NCBI RefSeq assembly: GCF_012317045.1
Contig: NZ_CP051154.1
Coordinates: forward strand, 62,001-126,000
DNA: 64,000 nt
From: Leifsonia sp. PS1209
GTDB lineage: Bacteria; Actinomycetota; Actinomycetes; Actinomycetales; Microbacteriaceae
Direction: 5' to 3'
This document shows, in pieces, positions 60,083-64,000 of this stretch. Positions within the stretch are counted from its first letter, which is position 1; the number at the start of each line of letters is the position of its first letter. The notes beneath the pieces were generated by a model. It was given only the letters and a program-made list of their open reading frames with translations, made no database searches and had not been told where the DNA came from. A program made the translations under genes and the position numbers.

Positions 60083-61315
60083 ATGCCCATCGGCCTCATC
60101 GCCCTCGCCCTCGGCGGCTTCGGCATCGGCCTCACCGAGTTCGTCATCGCCGGTCTGCTGCCGGAGGTGGCGGCCGACTTCCGCGTGAACGAAGCGGCGG
60201 CGGGCTGGCTCATCTCCGGATACGCGCTCGGCGTGGTGGTCGGCGCCCTGTTCCTCACCGCAGCGATCAACCGGCTGCCCAGGAAGGCGGCGCTGCTCGG
60301 CCTGATGGTGCTCTTCATCGTGGGCAACACCGCCTCCGCCCTCGCGCCGACCTACGCGTTCATGCTCTCCGGCCGGGTGCTCGCCGCGCTCGCGCACGGC
60401 GCCTTCTTCGGCATCGGCTCCGTGGTCGCGGCCGGGATGGTCGCCCCGGACAAGAAGGCGCGCGCCATCGCGATCATGTTCACCGGGCTCACCGCCGCGA
60501 ACGTGCTCGGCGTCCCGTTCGGCACCCTGCTCGGGCAGGCGCTCGGCTGGCGCTCCACGTTCTGGGCCATCGCGGTGATCGGGGTGGTCGCGACCATCGG
60601 CGTCGCCGTGCTCGTGCCGTCCGGGACGGGCGTTCGCGCCCCGTCCGACGACGCAGCACCCAGCCTCCGCAGCGAACTGCGGGCGTTCCGCTCCGGGCAG
60701 GTCTGGCTCTCGATCGTCGTGACCATCCTCGGATTCGGCGGGATGTTCGGGGCGTTCACCTACATGGCGTTCACCCTCACGGAGGTCAGCGGGTTCTCAT
60801 CCGGTGCTGTGCCGTGGTTGCTGATCCTGTTCGGCGTCGGCCTGTTCGCCGGAAACGCGCTCGGCGGCCGCTTCGCCGACCGCGCGCTCGACCTCACGCT
60901 CACCGTGGTGCTCGCCGGGCTGGCGGTGATCCTCGCGGTGTTCGCGCTGGTCGCAGGCAACCCGGTCGCTGCGGTGATCGCACTGGTGCTGATGGGCGCG
61001 TTCGGGTTCGCGACCGTGCCAGGGCTGCAGATGCGGGTGATGAACTACGCCCCGGATGCTCCGACCCTCGCGTCCGGCGCGAACATCGCCGCGTTCAACG
61101 TCGGAAACGCGCTCGGCGCCTGGATCGGCGGGGTGACGATCACGGCCGGTCTCGGCTACACATCCCCGCTCTGGGCGGGGGCCGCGATCACGCTGGGAGC
61201 CGTGGTGGTGATGGTGTTCGCCGGGCTGGCGGCGCGGCGTTCGCGCACCGATGCCCTGGATGCGGCCGGAGTCCCCTCGAAAGAATCCTCGACAGAAACT
61301 CTTCCGATCGGGTAG
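60083..61315 (+). CDS. MFS transporter (AraJ/YdhP-like efflux)
   Basis: This 410-residue protein has twelve predicted membrane segments and starts MPIGLIALALGGFGIGLTEF, typical of the AraJ/YdhP/PbuE-like DHA1 group, with LLPEVAADFRV and GRVLAALAHGAFFGIGSVVA after it. It is controlled by the divergent MarR regulator and probably exports a small toxic or surplus metabolite. The sequence before it carries an AGGAG ribosome site. Confidence 0.9.
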   Translation: MPIGLIALALGGFGIGLTEFVIAGLLPEVAADFRVNEAAAGWLISGYALGVVVGALFLTAAINRLPRKAALLGLMVLFIVGNTASALAPTYAFMLSGRVLAALAHGAFFGIGSVVAAGMVAPDKKARAIAIMFTGLTAANVLGVPFGTLLGQALGWRSTFWAIAVIGVVATIGVAVLVPSGTGVRAPSDDAAPSLRSELRAFRSGQVWLSIVVTILGFGGMFGAFTYMAFTLTEVSGFSSGAVPWLLILFGVGLFAGNALGGRFADRALDLTLTVVLAGLAVILAVFALVAGNPVAAVIALVLMGAFGFATVPGLQMRVMNYAPDAPTLASGANIAAFNVGNALGAWIGGVTITAGLGYTSPLWAGAAITLGAVVVMVFAGLAARRSRTDALDAAGVPSKESSTETLPIG

Positions 61316-61355
61316 ACGGGGGAGTACAGTCCCGATTGTCTCGAACGGTCAGGGG

Positions 61356-62402
61356 GTGATCGGGTTGGTACGCACGGCTGAACAGCCCACCGCCTTCTCC
61401 CCTGCCCGCATCCTGATCGGGTCTCTGATCGGCGGTGCCGGTCTCGCGATCCTCGGCTTCTTCCTCGGCTCGTCGCAGGCATCCGCCGCCGAGCCTGCAC
61501 CTCCGCAGCCCGTGCACTCGGTGCTCGGAGCGGTCGGCGGCCTCGTCTCCGGCGTCGACGAGTCGGTCGGCGAGGTGGTCGGCGGCGTGACGGACACGGC
61601 GGCGTCGGTGACCCAGGCGGTCGCCCCTGCGGTTCCCGCCCCCGTGCAGGATGTGGTCGCCACCGTGACGACGCCGGTGACGGACACCCTCGACAGCATC
61701 GCGGACCAGGCGCCCGTGACGTCCACCGTCACGCCGGTCGTCGGCGTCGTGGACGACGTGCTCAACTCGGTTCCGCTCACCAACGATCTTCTCGGCGACG
61801 ACCCGGTCGCCACCGTCGTCACGCCGGTCACGAAGACCGTCGACGACACGGTCACCACGGTGGTCGACGGCACCACGAAGGCGGTCGACCCGGTGGTCGG
61901 GACGCCCATCGTGCTGCCGCCGGGACTCCCCGGAACTCCCGGGGGACCCGGCCTGCCCGGCGGTCCTGGCGTGCCCGGTGCCGGCGGTCCGGGGGAGCCC
62001 GGTCTTCCGGGCGTTCCCGGTGTGGATGCCGGTGGTCGGCCGGGCGGGATTCCCGCCGACGCCGCCGCCCTCGGTGACGGTAGTGGGTTCGGCGCGTTCG
62101 CTGCGGGACGCGGCGGCGCGCATCCACTGGTCGTGGCGTTCGCGAGCGCTGGCTCTGCGACGCTTCCTGACGGTGCGCCGGTCGACCCTGCCGACCCGTA
62201 CGGGCCGACTCCTGCCGCGCCTCTCGCGCCGTCTTCGGGCAGCGGGGCGGGCGCATCCGGAGCAGGCGGTGCCGCACCGGGTGCGGCCATCCCCGAGAGC
62301 TTCATCGCACCCGTGGCCGCCATCGGCGGTCCGCTGGGTGCCAACAGCGACGACCGTCTTCCGGCGTCGCCCGTCGCCGACCACGACATCAGCCCCGACT
62401 GA
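61356..62402 (+). CDS. Secreted protein with collagen-like repeat
   Basis: The ~348-residue protein has an N-terminal hydrophobic signal (ILIGSLIGGAGLAILGFFLG, then SSQASAAEP as likely cleavage site), a Val/Thr/Asp-rich region (residues ~50-180) with repeated TVTTPVTDT-type strings, a collagen-like block of Gly-X-Y triplets (GLPGTPGGPGLPGGPGVPG onward, to about residue 230), and an Ala/Pro/Gly-rich tail. Collagen-like segments usually form triple helices on the surface. Start is uncertain: GTG 61356, or TTG 61365, which has better spacing to AGGGGG. It lies 84 bp before the chaplin-like gene. Confidence 0.7.
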   Translation: MIGLVRTAEQPTAFSPARILIGSLIGGAGLAILGFFLGSSQASAAEPAPPQPVHSVLGAVGGLVSGVDESVGEVVGGVTDTAASVTQAVAPAVPAPVQDVVATVTTPVTDTLDSIADQAPVTSTVTPVVGVVDDVLNSVPLTNDLLGDDPVATVVTPVTKTVDDTVTTVVDGTTKAVDPVVGTPIVLPPGLPGTPGGPGLPGGPGVPGAGGPGEPGLPGVPGVDAGGRPGGIPADAAALGDGSGFGAFAAGRGGAHPLVVAFASAGSATLPDGAPVDPADPYGPTPAAPLAPSSGSGAGASGAGGAAPGAAIPESFIAPVAAIGGPLGANSDDRLPASPVADHDISPD

Positions 62403-62485
62403 GTGGGTCGCCTCTGCCCTTCTGCGGCAGAACGCGACCAAAGTCTCCCGTGAGGGAGCACACCACTCAATCGAAAGGCAAGACC

Positions 62486-64000
62486 ATGAACAAGTACGTG
62501 TCGAGGGGGCTGTGGTTCACCCTCTTCCTCGGCGGGTTGTCACTGGCGGGTGTCGGTGTCGCGAACGCGGCCGAGACCAGCGGATCTGACGGCACCGCCT
62601 CCGGGACCCAGGCCGTCGTCGGCCTGACGGTCCCCGTCACGATCAGCGGAAACGGCATCAGCGTGCTCGGCGACTCGAGCAGCGCGGACGCGGCGACCGC
62701 TGCACCCGCTGCCGCTCCGGCTGCCGCACCGGCCCCGTCGGCCACGGTCGACACATCCGGAGTGGGCGGCGTGCTCTCGGGCACGCAGGCACTCCTGGAC
62801 GTGAACGTGCCGGTGACGGTCACCGGCAACGCGATCAGCGCGGTCGGGGACACGGCCAGCGCCGACTCGACGACCGCCGCTCCGGCAGCCGCCGCTCCCG
62901 AGGCCGCAGCGCCGACCGGTGCGACGACCTCCGGCTCGGACGGCATCGCGTCCGGGGCGCAGGTGCCGGTGGATGCTGCTGTGCCGGTGACGGTCGGCGG
63001 GAACGCGATCAGCGTGCTCGGTGACTCGTCCAGCTCGGGGGCTGTCGCCGCTCCCGCAGCCGGTGCCGGTGCTGCCGGCTCCGAGCCGACCACGACGGGT
63101 GCCGACGGCATCGCTTCCGGTGCGCAGGTGCCGGTGGATGCCGCTGTGCCTGTGACGGTCGGCGGGAACGCGATCAGCGTGCTCGGCGACTCGTCCAGCT
63201 CGGGCGGAACCGCCGCAGCTCCTGCGGCGGGCACGAGCAGCGGTTCAGCGCCGACCACGACCGGTGCCGATGGCATCGCCTCAGGCATCCAGGCGCCGAT
63301 CGACGCCGCGCTGCCGGTGACCGCCGGTGGCAACGCGATCAGCGTGCTCGGTGACTCCACCACCTCCGGTTCGACGACGACCGCTCCTGTGGCCGGCTCG
63401 GGCAGCGGTTCAGCGCCGACCACCACGGGTTCTGACGGCATCGCCTCGGGCATCCAGGCGCCCATCGGCGCCGCTGTTCCTGTGACCGCCGGCGGCAACG
63501 CCGTCAGCGTGCTCGGTGACTCCACCAGCTCCGGCTCCACCGCGACCGCCCCGGCCGCTGGCAGCACCGGAGGCGGGGCGCCCAGCACCACGGGCGCGAA
63601 CGGCGCGCTCTCGGGCATCCAGCTCCCCATCGGCGCCGGGGTTCCGGTGACCGCGGGTGGCAACGCGATCAGCGTGGTCGGTGACAGCAGCTCCACGGGT
63701 GCAGCCACCACCGGCGGAAGCGGCGGGACCGGCTCGACCGGCGGCTCGACGACCACCGGAGACGGGGGACTGCTCGGCGGCATCCAGCTGCCGGTGGATC
63801 TCGGGATCCCGGTGACCCTCGGCGGCAACGCCATCAGCGTGATCGGCGACACCAGCACCACCGGCGCCACCACCACGCCGACCGGCCCGACCACCCCGAC
63901 CACCCCGACCGGACCGACCACGCCGACCGGGCCCACCGGCCCGACCGACCCCGGCACCCCGGTGACGCCCACCGGCCCGGGAACGCCCGGAACGACCCCG
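62486..64000 (+). CDS. Chaplin-like repeat surface protein, 3'-truncated by window
   Basis: The frame opens at ATG 62486 (GAAAGG ribosome site 9 bp upstream) and stays open to the window edge, giving at least 505 residues. A signal peptide (MNKYVSRGLWFTLFLGGLSL...VANAAE) is followed by eight repeats with the core PVTxxGNAISVhGDS, which resembles the chaplin motif VPVNVCGNSVNVIG but lacks its Cys. Linkers are Ala/Thr/Ser/Pro-rich. After repeat eight comes a (TPTGPT)n-type tail, probably wall-spanning. It is probably a hydrophobic or amyloid-forming surface protein; the missing C-terminus should show whether it has a sorting signal. Confidence 0.82.
   Translation, partial: MNKYVSRGLWFTLFLGGLSLAGVGVANAAETSGSDGTASGTQAVVGLTVPVTISGNGISVLGDSSSADAATAAPAAAPAAAPAPSATVDTSGVGGVLSGTQALLDVNVPVTVTGNAISAVGDTASADSTTAAPAAAAPEAAAPTGATTSGSDGIASGAQVPVDAAVPVTVGGNAISVLGDSSSSGAVAAPAAGAGAAGSEPTTTGADGIASGAQVPVDAAVPVTVGGNAISVLGDSSSSGGTAAAPAAGTSSGSAPTTTGADGIASGIQAPIDAALPVTAGGNAISVLGDSTTSGSTTTAPVAGSGSGSAPTTTGSDGIASGIQAPIGAAVPVTAGGNAVSVLGDSTSSGSTATAPAAGSTGGGAPSTTGANGALSGIQLPIGAGVPVTAGGNAISVVGDSSSTGAATTGGSGGTGSTGGSTTTGDGGLLGGIQLPVDLGIPVTLGGNAISVIGDTSTTGATTTPTGPTTPTTPTGPTTPTGPTGPTDPGTPVTPTGPGTPGTTP
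62606..63860 (+). repeat. Eight chaplin-like repeats, exact 165-bp period in units 3-8
   Basis: The GNAIS/GNAVS core of successive units begins its Asn codon at 62651, 62828, 63002, 63167, 63332, 63497, 63662 and 63827. The first two intervals are 177 and 174 bp; all later ones are exactly 165 bp (55 residues). Units 3 and 4 are almost identical, which indicates recent duplication. Confidence 0.85.

Noticed and set aside
62467..63972. 501-residue minus-strand frame of Val/Pro/Ser-rich sequence
   Set aside because: It is the antisense shadow of the chaplin-like gene, whose own frame has a signal peptide, ribosome site and regular repeats.
1..64000. tRNA, rRNA or insertion-sequence genes
   Set aside because: No tRNA-like cloverleaf, rRNA segment or transposase reading frame was noticed on either strand; short or diverged ones could have been missed by eye.

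Overview
The window is high-GC actinobacterial DNA. Gene families, GTG and TTG starts with strong GGAGG-type ribosome binding sites, many ATGA/GTGA overlaps, and the frequent GGATGCG/CGCATCC coding heptamer all suggest a Microbacteriaceae-like organism (Leifsonia or a relative). That placement is inference from style and gene content; no rRNA or tRNA gene was seen. REGION 1 (1-9.5 kb) is a sugar-acid locus. A sugar ABC transporter (binding protein cut by the window edge, two permeases) is followed by an enolase-superfamily dehydratase, an L-fucose-dehydrogenase-type aldo/keto reductase and a GntR regulator. Next comes a near-certain L-fuconate dehydratase with divergent SDR and FAH-family hydrolase genes and an L-fucose/L-rhamnose mutarotase. 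Together they fit the non-phosphorylative L-fucose pathway to pyruvate and lactate. REGION 2 (9.5-15 kb): a ROK regulator precedes a GguA/GguB/ChvE-like monosaccharide ABC transporter that ends in a perfect 28-bp palindromic terminator. REGION 3 (15-28.9 kb) is a chromosomal patchwork: a lipoprotein, two orphan GntR regulators, AzlC/AzlD, a TetR-MFS efflux pair with two matching operators, an oxidoreductase, a MarP-like membrane protease, an SDR, a CopC/YcnI copper-type operon and a second ROK regulator. REGION 4 (28.9-39.4 kb) is the most interesting part. It is a class V (lexapeptide-type) lanthipeptide cluster: ABC exporter, small membrane peptide, APH-fold kinase, HopA1-like lyase, a 55-residue precursor ending in Cys, HFCD flavoprotein decarboxylase, an APH-fold pseudokinase, and a catalytic/non-catalytic M16 peptidase pair. 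A NarL-type two-component system lies just beyond it, with a 47-residue secreted-looking Cys peptide divergent from the kinase. Most genes overlap by 4 bp and strong RNA hairpins flank the precursor gene. REGION 5 (39.4-46.4 kb): an ASCH protein, then a carbohydrate ABC transporter and a GH38 alpha-mannosidase behind a perfect AT-rich palindromic operator. REGION 6 (46.4-61.3 kb): a two-component-like pair, a peptidase-M15-like secreted protein, a YdeI-like protein, an arylsulfotransferase-type protein, glutamate decarboxylase, a NUDIX hydrolase, a YihY/DUF3618/holin-X operon, a universal stress protein, a fluoride riboswitch with paired CrcB channels, a SnoaL-like protein, PanD, and a MarR-MFS pair. 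A dispersed 16-bp palindrome family occurs as a six-unit array near 57.9 kb and as two units near 5.9 kb. REGION 7 (61.3-64 kb): a collagen-like secreted protein and the start of a large surface protein with eight chaplin-like repeats, running off the window.
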